The position numbers were made by a program, and so were the translations under genes. A DNA stretch of 38,164 nucleotides, from assembly GCF_000743355.1 (NCBI RefSeq), contig NZ_JQEI01000028.1, positions 1-38,164 of the forward strand, in the 5' to 3' direction. Source of the stretch: Serratia sp. Ag1 (GTDB lineage Bacteria > Pseudomonadota > Gammaproteobacteria > Enterobacterales > Enterobacteriaceae). Under the pieces are notes generated by a model. It was not told where the DNA came from. It saw nothing but the letters and a program-made list of their open reading frames with translations, and did no database searches. Numbering within the stretch: the first letter of the stretch is position 1; each line of letters opens with the position of its first letter. Shown piece after piece: positions 1 through 10,985 of the stretch.

Positions 1-29
1 GATCAGGTCTGAGCTAATACAGTTGATGA

Positions 30-2965
<2,936 letters not shown>

Positions 2966-3191
2966 TGTTAAATCCTCATATACCCTGCGTAGGGAAGGTT
3001 TTTTTATATTGGTCGGGTGGAGAGTAAGAATCTGCGGTTGGCTTAGCTTGATCGGGGAGAGCGATTCGTGATCGCTTTCATGGTTTTTATTTGGGCAAAG
3101 TGGTCTATTTTTAACGGAGTTCATAGACACAGTAATTTTGTTGTTAGCTCAGTTCATTTTCATTTTTTTATTGTTTATTAAAAATCAGAGG

Positions 3192-3216
3192 ATTAATCAC
3201 TCACTAGATGATTAAT
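3192..3216. promoter_or_regulatory. Candidate operator palindrome between the agl operon and its regulator
   Basis: ATTAATCA at 3192-3199 is matched by its exact reverse complement TGATTAAT at 3209-3216, with a 9-base spacer. It lies 34 bases before the GntR-type start codon in the shared divergent control region. A dimeric winged-helix regulator could bind here. The family's usual operator is shorter and this one is AT-rich, so chance is possible. A second, weaker repeat (AGCGAT, 5-base gap, ATCGCT) lies at 3060-3076. Confidence 0.4.
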
Positions 3217-3250
3217 TAAATAAAACGCAGAGCGCTAAAGAGGTCTACAG

Positions 3251-3988
3251 GTGATCTATAAATCTATTGCCGATCAGCTGCGAATTCGGCTGAACTCTGC
3301 CGATTACAATATTGGCAGCCCGTTACCGAGCGAAAAAAGATTGGCAGAGGAGTTTAGCGTTTCGCGTATGACCCTCCGTAAAGCGATAGATCTATTGATC
3401 GAATGGGGGCTGGTCATTCGCCGTCATGGCAGCGGAACTTATGTGGCAAATAAGGACGTCCATCACGAAACCACTAACTTGACCGGTTTTATTGAGGTAA
3501 TGAAAAACCAGGGCAAGCAGGTAGTGAGTGAAGTGCTGGAGTTTGTCGTGATGCCAGCACCACCAGCGATCGCCAGCCAGTTGCGGATAAAAATCGATGA
3601 GCGGATCTATTATTCGCGCCGGGTTCGCTCGGTGGATGGCAAACCATTAATGGTGGAAGACAGTTATATGCCCGTGAAGCTATACCGCAATTTATCGGTG
3701 GCTCATCTGGAGGGATCAAAGTTTGCCTACATTGAAGAAGAGTGTCAGATCATCATCTGCGGTAACTATGAAAGCCTGACACCGGTATTGGCGGATAAAA
3801 AAATGGCGACATTATTAAATATTGAACAGCAAACGCCCATTTTGCGAATCACCTCACTATCTTACAGCGACAGCGGCCAGTTTTTGAACTATTCAGTGAT
3901 GTTCCGCAACGCCAGCGAATATCAGGTGGATTATCATTTGAGACGTGAGTCCACTCACCGGCATATTGAGCCTGTGCAAGGGCAATAA
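3251..3988 (+). CDS. GntR family transcriptional regulator with UTRA effector domain
   Basis: DNA-binding regulator of 245 residues in the HutC/UTRA branch of the GntR family. The N-terminal ~65 residues form the winged helix-turn-helix (LPSEKRLAEEFSVSRMTLRKA, then the wing with RRHGSGTYV). Residues ~85-235 are the ligand-binding UTRA domain. The start is a GTG at 3251 with AGAGG about 7 bases upstream; it begins right at the canonical first helix, so no earlier start is needed. It is divergent from the alpha-glucoside PTS operon and most likely represses it until a phosphorylated sugar binds. That role is inferred from position. Confidence 0.88.
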   Translation: MIYKSIADQLRIRLNSADYNIGSPLPSEKRLAEEFSVSRMTLRKAIDLLIEWGLVIRRHGSGTYVANKDVHHETTNLTGFIEVMKNQGKQVVSEVLEFVVMPAPPAIASQLRIKIDERIYYSRRVRSVDGKPLMVEDSYMPVKLYRNLSVAHLEGSKFAYIEEECQIIICGNYESLTPVLADKKMATLLNIEQQTPILRITSLSYSDSGQFLNYSVMFRNASEYQVDYHLRRESTHRHIEPVQGQ

Positions 3989-4135
3989 CCGTTGCCAATT
4001 TAACGTTGTTCAATAAAAATTTATTTAACTCCCGATTGCCAAAATCCGTCTACACTTGCCAGAGACCTTTGCTCACTATTTATCTTCTGATATTGCTCAG
4101 AAAAACTTGGATGCAGGAACGCATTAGGAGCTGAA

Positions 4136-6577
4136 ATGAATACAGAATTAACTAACGTCAAGATGCCCAGTGTCGAAGAGATAAAGAAAAGCGTCATCAG
4201 TAAGCTGCGATACAGTTTGTGTCTGGAAGTTGAAAGCGCAACTAATGTCGACATTTTCAATGCATTGGCATTAACCCTGCGGGATTATCAGCTTGATGGT
4301 TTCTTCAATACCCGCAAATCACAGAAAAAAGCCAAATCCAAGCGCCTCTATTACCTCTCTATGGAGTTCCTGATTGGTCAGTCTCTGCGTAATAACCTGA
4401 TGAACGTCGGATTACTGCAGCAGGCCAGACAGGCAATCAGTGAGCTGGGATTTGATTTTGAGCGCATCACGGCAGAAGAGCCGGACGCCGCGTTGGGTAA
4501 TGGCGGCTTGGGCCGCTTGGCGGCATGCTTTATTGATTCGATGGCTACGCTGGATATTGCGGCATCGGGGCATGGGATCAAATATGAATATGGTCTGTTT
4601 AAACAGGCGATACAGCACAACAAGCAGGTTGAACAGCCAGATGATTGGCATTCGACGCACTCCCCCTGGCTTATAGAACACCACTCGCAGTTGATGCTCA
4701 TCCCCATCGGTGGCCGGATTGAAGAAAGTGAAGATATCGAAGGTAACTACAATCCTATGTGGATGGATTGGAAGGTGATCGTCGGTATCCCGCATGATTA
4801 TCTGGTGACTGGCTACGGTGGCAAAACGGTGAATACCCTGCGGTTATACAGCGCGGGGGCTTCCGATTCATTTGATGTGCATATTTTTAACGGTGGTGAT
4901 TATCTGCGTGCCGTCAGCCAGAAGATCGCGTCAGAGAATATCTCCAAAATACTGTACCCGGCAGATGAGATCCATTCGGGTAAAGAGCTGCGGCTGACGC
5001 AAGAGTATTTTCTGGTAGCTTGTACGCTGCGTGATATTTTCCATGACTATGCGCAGCTCTCTTCCGATATTACGGCATTGCCTGATTTCGTCGCCATTCA
5101 GCTTAATGATACCCATCCGGCGTTAGCCATTGTCGAGATGATGCGTATTCTGGTGGATGAACATCGCTTGGATTGGGATACCGCCTGGGCAATTACGCAA
5201 AAAACCTGCTCTTTTACCAACCATACGTTAATGCCAGAGGCGTTGGAAACCTGGTCGGTCTCGTTGTTCGAGAAACTGCTGCCGCGCCATCTGCAGATTA
5301 TTTGTGAAATCAACCAGCGATTCCTGTCTGCGGTCGCCGAGAAGTGGCCCGACAAGCCGCACCTGCTGGCGTCGCTGTCGCTGTTTGAAGAAGGGTGGGA
5401 GAAAAAGATCCGCATGGCACATTTGGCCATTGTGGGCAGCCACAAGGTCAATGGGGTCGCCAAGCTGCATTCTGAATTGATCACCCAAACGCTGGTGCCC
5501 GATTTCTATTTCATCACGCCGGAGAAATTCACCAACCAAACCAATGGGGTGACGCCTCGGCGCTGGATCCAGCAGGCCAACCCTGGTCTGGCGACGTTTT
5601 TAACCCAGCAGTTGGGCAACGGTTGGGTGACTGACCTCGATAAACTGCAAAAGCTGAAACAGTTGGCGAAAGACAGCAACGCAGTGGAAGAAATCCAGTC
5701 AATCAAACTCAAGAACAAGCAGGCGCTTTGCCGCCAGATTGCTTTCCAGCAAGGTATTCAGGTTGATCCATTGGCCATGTTTGACTGCCAGGTGAAACGT
5801 ATCCATGAATACAAACGGCAATTGCTGAATATTTTGCATGTCATACATTTGTATCTGGAAATCACGGAGTCTGGCCGCAGCCAAACGCCTAAAGTCCATC
5901 TCTTCTCAGGGAAGGCTGCGCCAGGTTATGCGATGGCTAAATTGATCATCCAACTGATTAATGAAGTGGCGAAAACGGTCAATAGCGATCCGCGTACCAA
6001 AGGCCAGCTTAGCGTGCTGTTCCTGGAGGATTATAAAGTTTCGCTGGCGGAGCACATTATCCCTGCCACCGATCTTTCTGAGCAGATCTCGACGGCGGGC
6101 ACCGAGGCTTCTGGTACCAGCAACATGAAGTTTGCCATGAACGGAGCATTGACCATTGGCACGCTGGACGGTGCCAATATTGAGATCCGTGACGCCGTCG
6201 GCGCTGAGAACTTTTATCTGTTTGGTGCCAACGCGGACGAAATTAATCGGCATCGGCAGGCAGGTTCGCATAACCGGATTTATCAAAATAACGATCCCGC
6301 CATGCATGCTGCCGTCGAGGCGCTGATCTCTGGCCGTTTTAATGCAGATACCTCCGTATTCCGCCCTATTTATCAGATGTTGACCGAATATGATCACTAC
6401 TGCCACTTGCTGGACTTTGAGAGCTACCGCATTGCCCAGCATCAGGCACAGGCTGACTTTGCCCAACAGTTGCAATGGCATCAGCGGGCGCTGCTGAACA
6501 TTGCCAACATGGGCAGTTTCTCCAGCGATCGTACTATCAAAGGTTATGCGACGGAAATTTGGGGAATAGGTGCGTGA
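4136..6577 (+). CDS. Glycogen/alpha-glucan (maltodextrin) phosphorylase
   Basis: GT35 enzyme of 813 residues that cleaves alpha-1,4-glucan chains with phosphate, releasing glucose 1-phosphate in the cytoplasm. The pyridoxal-phosphate signature EASGTSNMKFAMN is intact, with Lys665 as cofactor lysine, followed by NGALTIGTLDGANIE. The N-terminal half carries the family markers YYLSMEFLIGQ and LGNGGLGRLAACF. Length fits GlgP (815 in E. coli) and MalP (797), and I cannot assign it to either. TAGGAG sits 7 bases before the ATG. No other glg or mal gene is nearby, so this may be an extra phosphorylase. The neighbouring alpha-glucoside operon suggests glucan use, but no shared transcript is evident. 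Confidence 0.93.
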   Translation: MNTELTNVKMPSVEEIKKSVISKLRYSLCLEVESATNVDIFNALALTLRDYQLDGFFNTRKSQKKAKSKRLYYLSMEFLIGQSLRNNLMNVGLLQQARQAISELGFDFERITAEEPDAALGNGGLGRLAACFIDSMATLDIAASGHGIKYEYGLFKQAIQHNKQVEQPDDWHSTHSPWLIEHHSQLMLIPIGGRIEESEDIEGNYNPMWMDWKVIVGIPHDYLVTGYGGKTVNTLRLYSAGASDSFDVHIFNGGDYLRAVSQKIASENISKILYPADEIHSGKELRLTQEYFLVACTLRDIFHDYAQLSSDITALPDFVAIQLNDTHPALAIVEMMRILVDEHRLDWDTAWAITQKTCSFTNHTLMPEALETWSVSLFEKLLPRHLQIICEINQRFLSAVAEKWPDKPHLLASLSLFEEGWEKKIRMAHLAIVGSHKVNGVAKLHSELITQTLVPDFYFITPEKFTNQTNGVTPRRWIQQANPGLATFLTQQLGNGWVTDLDKLQKLKQLAKDSNAVEEIQSIKLKNKQALCRQIAFQQGIQVDPLAMFDCQVKRIHEYKRQLLNILHVIHLYLEITESGRSQTPKVHLFSGKAAPGYAMAKLIIQLINEVAKTVNSDPRTKGQLSVLFLEDYKVSLAEHIIPATDLSEQISTAGTEASGTSNMKFAMNGALTIGTLDGANIEIRDAVGAENFYLFGANADEINRHRQAGSHNRIYQNNDPAMHAAVEALISGRFNADTSVFRPIYQMLTEYDHYCHLLDFESYRIAQHQAQADFAQQLQWHQRALLNIANMGSFSSDRTIKGYATEIWGIGA

Positions 6578-6624
6578 TTGTTTCTCAATAGTTCAGGGTT
6601 GGGGATTGTCGACAGAACATTGAT

Positions 6625-6652
6625 GGCATGGAGCGTAAGTTGTCGCCATGCC
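6625..6652 (+). other. Hairpin between the phosphorylase and the signalling genes
   Basis: GGCATGG (6625-6631) and CCATGCC (6646-6652) form a perfect 7-bp stem with a 14-base loop, 22 bases before the ATG of the phosphatase gene. No run of T follows, so a standard terminator is not supported. It could act as an attenuator, a transcript-stabilising stem or be incidental. Confidence 0.35.
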
Positions 6653-6673
6653 TTCTGAGGCAAAGGATTTCTT

Positions 6674-7945
6674 ATGGAACAGCTTACCCAGGGTGATTCC
6701 TCCAATACGATGGAGGTAACCATACTGATTGTCGATGATTCAAAAAGTTATCGTCATCTGATGGCGACAATGTTGGCTAAATGGGGTTTCAGCGTCTTTG
6801 AGGCAGAAGACGGTGAATGCGCATTACGCCTGTTAGAACAGCAACCGGTGCATATCGTCATCAGCGATTGGGAAATGCCGGTGATGGATGGGGTTGAACT
6901 GTGCCAGGCGATCCGTAAAAGCGATTTTGGTCATTACATTTATGTCATTCTGGTGACGGCCCGGCAGTCGCTTGACGATCTGCTCACGGGCATGGAGGCC
7001 GGGGCTGACGACTTTCTCTCCAAGCCGGTCAACCAGAGCCAGCTCCGTGCCCGGCTACACGCAGCAGAGCGCGTGCTGTTGCTGGAAAATACCCTGGCAG
7101 CACGTAACGAAAAGATCTCCTCCGCCTATCGGCAAATTGAGTCAGATCTGCAAGCTGCCGCGAAGATCCAGCACAGCGTTTTACCGGCTCATAACCTTTC
7201 GCTGGCCGGGTTCGAGGCCGATTGGATGTTCCTGCCCTCCGCGTATGTCTCTGGCGATTTGTTGAACTACTTCTCGCTGGACGAGCGGCACATCGCATTT
7301 TTCAGTGTGGATGTGGCTGGCCACGGCGTCAGCGCGGCGATGCTTTCTTTAGCCGTCTCGCGAGAGTTTATGACCGGGCGTATCAGTAGCCAACTGCTGA
7401 TCAGCCAGAATGAGGCCGGGGAAAGTACCCCGGTTGCACCGCATCAGGTGGTGGCAGAGCTGAACCAGCGTTTCTGCCTGGATAATGACGAGGTGTTCAG
7501 TTATTACACGCTGATTTATGGCGTGATAGATACCACCAATGGGCAGGGCACGCTGTGCCAGGCCGGGCATCCAACGCCTTTTGTTATTGGTAGCGGCGGT
7601 GAGTTACAGGCTGTGGGGCAGGGTGGCATGCCTGTGGGGTTGTTTCCTGACGCCGAGTATCAGGATAGTCACTTTACTCTCGGCGTTGGCGATCGCCTGT
7701 ATCTGTATAGCGATGGGATTACCGAGTGCGAAAACCACCAACAGGAACTTTATGGGGAGGAGCGCCTGCAACAGCTCTTGTGTGAATACCGAAAGTTACC
7801 GAAAAACCAGCTGTTTCAACGGGTAGAGAAGGCATTAAGCGCCTGGCACAGCGGCGAAACCGATGCCTTGCAAGAGCAGGATAAAAAGCCGTCTCGGCCT
7901 TTTGCCGACGATATCTCGCTGATGGCTATTGAACGCATAACCTGA
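6674..7945 (+). CDS. Response regulator with PP2C/SpoIIE-type serine phosphatase output (RsbU/HsbR-like)
   Basis: A soluble two-domain protein of 423 residues. Residues ~15-130 are a receiver (acidic pair Asp21/Asp22, phospho-acceptor Asp65 in SDWEMPVMDG, Thr95, Lys117). A coiled linker follows (~130-170), then a PPM/SpoIIE phosphatase with metal ligands Asp195 (VSGD), Asp213 (DVAGHG) and the terminal DDISL motif near 412. It should dephosphorylate a STAS-domain antagonist, and such a protein is encoded next. Unlike P. aeruginosa HsbR or Shewanella CrsR, there is no fused kinase domain; the kinase is separate (8548-9009). The usual GGDFYD motif reads SGDLLN. The likely phosphodonor is the Hpt-bearing hybrid kinase at 12814-15507 (inferred from proximity). 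Confidence 0.88.
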   Translation: MEQLTQGDSSNTMEVTILIVDDSKSYRHLMATMLAKWGFSVFEAEDGECALRLLEQQPVHIVISDWEMPVMDGVELCQAIRKSDFGHYIYVILVTARQSLDDLLTGMEAGADDFLSKPVNQSQLRARLHAAERVLLLENTLAARNEKISSAYRQIESDLQAAAKIQHSVLPAHNLSLAGFEADWMFLPSAYVSGDLLNYFSLDERHIAFFSVDVAGHGVSAAMLSLAVSREFMTGRISSQLLISQNEAGESTPVAPHQVVAELNQRFCLDNDEVFSYYTLIYGVIDTTNGQGTLCQAGHPTPFVIGSGGELQAVGQGGMPVGLFPDAEYQDSHFTLGVGDRLYLYSDGITECENHQQELYGEERLQQLLCEYRKLPKNQLFQRVEKALSAWHSGETDALQEQDKKPSRPFADDISLMAIERIT

Positions 7946-7985
7946 AGAGTTTGAGTGGCGGGGAGCTGAATGTTCTTCAGGCTGC

Positions 7986-8100
7986 TGACAAAGTTAGATA
8001 TTAGGGAGAGCGTGCCGATGGGGTCGTAGCGGCGTAAGCCGCCGGAGTGCCCCTCGGTGTGCTAGGCCCGAGTATCTCGGTTTAAAAGACCACTTTGTCA
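7986..8100. repeat. Structured intergenic repeat, MITE-like, with terminal inverted repeats
   Basis: TGACAAAGT at 7986-7994 is the exact reverse complement of ACTTTGTCA at 8092-8100. Inside are two tight hairpins: GCGGC-gtaa-GCCGC (8029-8042) and CCGAG-tat-CTCGG (8068-8080). A further pair, GAGTTTGA at 7947-7954 and TCAAACTC at 8101-8108, lies outside. The element fills most of the 234-base gap between the phosphatase gene and the STAS gene and has no coding frame. The arrangement suggests a non-autonomous palindromic element; copy number cannot be judged here because only one copy is in the window. Confidence 0.6.
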
Positions 8101-8179
8101 TCAAACTCAGAGAGCGGAACGCTCTTACCACGTTAAATATGACGCGTAGATCGACATAGCAAATACATAAGGAGTTTTT

Positions 8180-8518
8180 ATGAATTTTGATATTCAGTCT
8201 GAAGATGGGATCGAAGTGATTGTTCCGCTGACTCGTCGCCTTGATGCTTCGGTGGCGATGGTGTTCAAGCAGGAATTACAGTCTTTCATTCAGCAAGGGA
8301 AACACTACATCCTGTTGGATTTCAGCCACATTGATTTTATCGACAGTAGCTGCCTGGGTGCCTTGGTATCGATACTCAAAACGCTCAATGGCCGTGGTGA
8401 ACTGGCCCTTTGCTCCTTGAACAGCAATATCCAGCACATGTTCAAACTGACACGGATGGACAGAATTTTTACTATTGGCAGCGATCGCGCATCGACGTTG
8501 AAAGCAATGATCCGCTAA
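8180..8518 (+). CDS. STAS-domain anti-sigma factor antagonist (RsbV/SpoIIAA-like)
   Basis: A single STAS domain of 112 residues. The phosphorylation loop IDSSCLG holds Ser56 and Ser57, matching the DS(S/T)GLG loop of SpoIIAA and RsbV. In known partner switches the unphosphorylated form binds and occupies the kinase/anti-sigma protein, and phosphorylation by that kinase releases it. A PP2C phosphatase (upstream) and an RsbW-like kinase (downstream, 29 bases) are both adjacent, so the full cycle is encoded. AAGGAG precedes the ATG by 8 bases. It starts a compact plus-strand cluster that runs through to 12779. Confidence 0.9.
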   Translation: MNFDIQSEDGIEVIVPLTRRLDASVAMVFKQELQSFIQQGKHYILLDFSHIDFIDSSCLGALVSILKTLNGRGELALCSLNSNIQHMFKLTRMDRIFTIGSDRASTLKAMIR

Positions 8519-8547
8519 ACCAGGACATGATCCGTTAGAGGGGCCGT

Positions 8548-9009
8548 ATGGCAAGTGTTAGCACCACACTATGTTTACCGGCATCGCTGGGCAGTTTGGC
8601 TGAGCTGAGCAATGCGCTTTATGATTTCGTTGCGCCTTTTGCGCTTGATTCAGCGGTGGTTTATCAGGTTGATCTGGCTTCCTGTGAGGCATTTACCAAC
8701 ATCGTCAAGCATGCGGTGAACTATGATGATAGTCAGGAGGTGATCATTACGTTGAATCACGATGATCATTGCCTGACGTTAACCTTATCAGATGCGGGTA
8801 TTGCGCTGCCTGATGAAATCCGCCGCGAACTGGGGCACGCGCCTGCCCTGGCTCCCGATCCGCTCGTTGATTCCAGTTGGCCAGAAGGCGGCATGGGGCT
8901 GATATTGATTCAGTCCATGATGGATGGTGTCAGTTATAAAACGGAACAGGGGCGCAATATTCTGACATTAACCAAGCGCTTATCCAACGAGCCTTTGTGC
9001 TCTCAGTAA
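8548..9009 (+). CDS. RsbW-like anti-sigma factor / serine kinase (GHKL ATPase)
   Basis: A stand-alone GHKL ATPase domain of 153 residues, typical of SpoIIAB/RsbW. The N box is CEAFTNIVKHA (Glu47, Asn51). The G1 box is DAGIALP around Asp82, lacking the second Gly of DxGxG. The G2 region is PEGGMGLILIQ at 112-122. It should phosphorylate the preceding STAS protein and, when free, hold a target such as a sigma factor. No such target is encoded in the window. GAGGGG lies 5 bases before the ATG. No membrane segment is visible. The ATPase assignment is firm; the anti-sigma role is by family and context. Confidence 0.85.
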   Translation: MASVSTTLCLPASLGSLAELSNALYDFVAPFALDSAVVYQVDLASCEAFTNIVKHAVNYDDSQEVIITLNHDDHCLTLTLSDAGIALPDEIRRELGHAPALAPDPLVDSSWPEGGMGLILIQSMMDGVSYKTEQGRNILTLTKRLSNEPLCSQ

Positions 9010-9070
9010 GCGGTTTTGACAGGTAGATGAGTGGTTCACGCTTTTTAAGGTGAAGTGGCACGGAGTTTTT

Positions 9071-10948
9071 ATGATTGAGCCTTGTAGTCCTGCCAATGAA
9101 CCGTTGCGTCAACTGGCACTGGATTCGCTTCATGTGCTTGATACCAACGCGCTGGAAAAACTGGACAGAATCACGCGACTGGTGTCCAGTTACTTCAATG
9201 TGCCGATCGCGCTGGTTTCGTTGATCGATCGCGAACGCCAGTGGTTTTTATCGCGTTGTGGGCTGGAAGCCAGAGAAACGCCAAGAAATATTTCGTTCTG
9301 TGGGCATGCCATCTTGCAGAAGGAAACTTTTGTTGTGCAAGACACGGCCACCGATGAGCGATTTTTTGATAATCCCTTGGTGATCGGCGAGCCGAAAATT
9401 GGTTTTTATGCCGGGCGACCACTGTTGTCGCTTAATGGCTTACCGCTCGGCACCTTGTGCATCATTGACCGGCAACCGCGAACATTTTCTCCACAACAGG
9501 TCGCGGATCTGCATGACTTTGCGGCGATCGTCGAGGAACATTTTCACAGCATTGAGCGCAATATTTACACCGAAAGCCTTGAAACCGATCTGCAGCGCAG
9601 CGACGCCCTGTTTGAGCAGACATTTTCGCAAACTGCTGTAGGCATGGCGTTGGTTTCACTTGAAGGCTATTGGCTGCGGGTGAATCCACGTCTTTGTGAC
9701 ATGCTAGGTTACAGCGAGCGGGAATTGCTGGAGCGTTCTTTTCAGGTGCTTACGCATCCAGATGATCTGAATAACGATCTGGCTCTGTTGCGGCGATTAT
9801 TGTCGGGCGAAATGAGCACCTGCTCAATGGAGAAGCGCTTTTTCCGGGCCGATGGGGCGACTATCTGGGCACAATTAACCGTTTCATTAAACCGCTTACC
9901 TGACGGTTCTCCGCACCATTTTATTTCCGCTATTGTGGACATCACCGAGCGCAAAGTGGCGGAAAATAATTTGCGCACCCTGCAGCATGAGCTGGAAGAT
10001 CGAGTTATCCAGCGGACCAAAGAGCTGAATATTGTCGTGAACAAACTGAATCTGGAGATTGAAAGCCGGGTGCATGCTCAGTATTTGCTGAATACAGAGA
10101 AAGAACGCCTGCGTGCGATTACCGACAATGTGCCAGCTCTGATCAGCCAGGTTGGCCCCGATCTGGTGTATCAGTTTACCAACAGCGCTTATATGCATTG
10201 GTTTGGTTTTGACGAAGCGATGCTGAAGAACATGACCATACGGCAGTTGATCGGTGAAAAAGCCTATCTCAACGCTAAACCGCTGATCGAAAAAGCATTA
10301 CAGGGGCAAACGGTCAGTTTTGAAAATGAGTTGCAGACGCTGACCGGTGAACGGATTGTCCACACCACGCTGGTGCCTTGTGAAATCCAAGGGTTTTATA
10401 TTCTGTCGATGGATATCAGCGAGCTTAAACGCTTACAGCGGCGGCTGGAATATGATGTGACGCACGATGTGCTGACCGGCTTACCGAACCGGCGGGCATT
10501 TCTTAGCCAGTTGACACAGAGTATGGCGGAATGCGTGGCCGATAGGCAGTCGATGGCGGTGTTGTTCATCGATCTGGACGGCTTTAAGCAGATCAACGAT
10601 ACCTTTGGGCATGATTTTGGTGATGCCATTTTAAAAACGTTTGCCAAATTACTTGGTGGTTGCATCCAGCGCCTGGGGCTTGTCGCCAGGCTGGCTGGCG
10701 ATGAATTTACCGCCATTCTTTGGCACCTGTCGGAGCCCCGTGCAGCGGTGGGACAGGTTTGTGAAGAGATACTGGCACAGTTAGCCAGGTTGACCCGCAT
10801 TGGCGAACGGCAAATCACCTTATCTGCGAGCATTGGCGCAGTGATTTATTCAGGCGACAGCACCACGGCGAAAATGCTACTGGGGCAGGCGGATACCGCG
10901 ATGTACCGGGCAAAGTTGGCGGGTAAGAATCAGTATTCTATTTACTAA
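9071..10948 (+). CDS. Diguanylate cyclase with GAF and two PAS domains
   Basis: A soluble multidomain sensor of 625 residues that should make cyclic di-GMP from two GTP. Domain order: GAF (~17-160, with the FCGHAIL motif), PAS/PAC (~172-298), a helical linker (~295-340), a second PAS (~345-455) and GGDEF (~460-623). The active-site motif reads AGDEF (542-546), a variant that is usually active. The inhibitory I-site is absent: the RxxD positions hold Gln533 and Gly536, so product feedback through that site is not expected. I use the ATG at 9071, with GGAG 6 bases upstream, over the in-frame GTG at 9050. It is the fourth gene in the signalling row, 61 bases after the kinase gene. Confidence 0.9.
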   Translation: MIEPCSPANEPLRQLALDSLHVLDTNALEKLDRITRLVSSYFNVPIALVSLIDRERQWFLSRCGLEARETPRNISFCGHAILQKETFVVQDTATDERFFDNPLVIGEPKIGFYAGRPLLSLNGLPLGTLCIIDRQPRTFSPQQVADLHDFAAIVEEHFHSIERNIYTESLETDLQRSDALFEQTFSQTAVGMALVSLEGYWLRVNPRLCDMLGYSERELLERSFQVLTHPDDLNNDLALLRRLLSGEMSTCSMEKRFFRADGATIWAQLTVSLNRLPDGSPHHFISAIVDITERKVAENNLRTLQHELEDRVIQRTKELNIVVNKLNLEIESRVHAQYLLNTEKERLRAITDNVPALISQVGPDLVYQFTNSAYMHWFGFDEAMLKNMTIRQLIGEKAYLNAKPLIEKALQGQTVSFENELQTLTGERIVHTTLVPCEIQGFYILSMDISELKRLQRRLEYDVTHDVLTGLPNRRAFLSQLTQSMAECVADRQSMAVLFIDLDGFKQINDTFGHDFGDAILKTFAKLLGGCIQRLGLVARLAGDEFTAILWHLSEPRAAVGQVCEEILAQLARLTRIGERQITLSASIGAVIYSGDSTTAKMLLGQADTAMYRAKLAGKNQYSIY

Positions 10949-10985
10949 ATCAAGCTTGCTACGCGCATGTAAAGGAGCGGGCGGT

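Noticed and set aside
1-29. FadR-like half site (AGGTCTGAG) at the left edge
   Set aside because: Only half of the operator matches and it lies downstream of a PTS hydrolase gene, with no promoter or fatty-acid gene.
2966-3130. N-terminal extension of the PTS permease
   Set aside because: The extra 55 residues are polar, unlike the family N-terminus, and a good ribosome site precedes the inner ATG at 2965.
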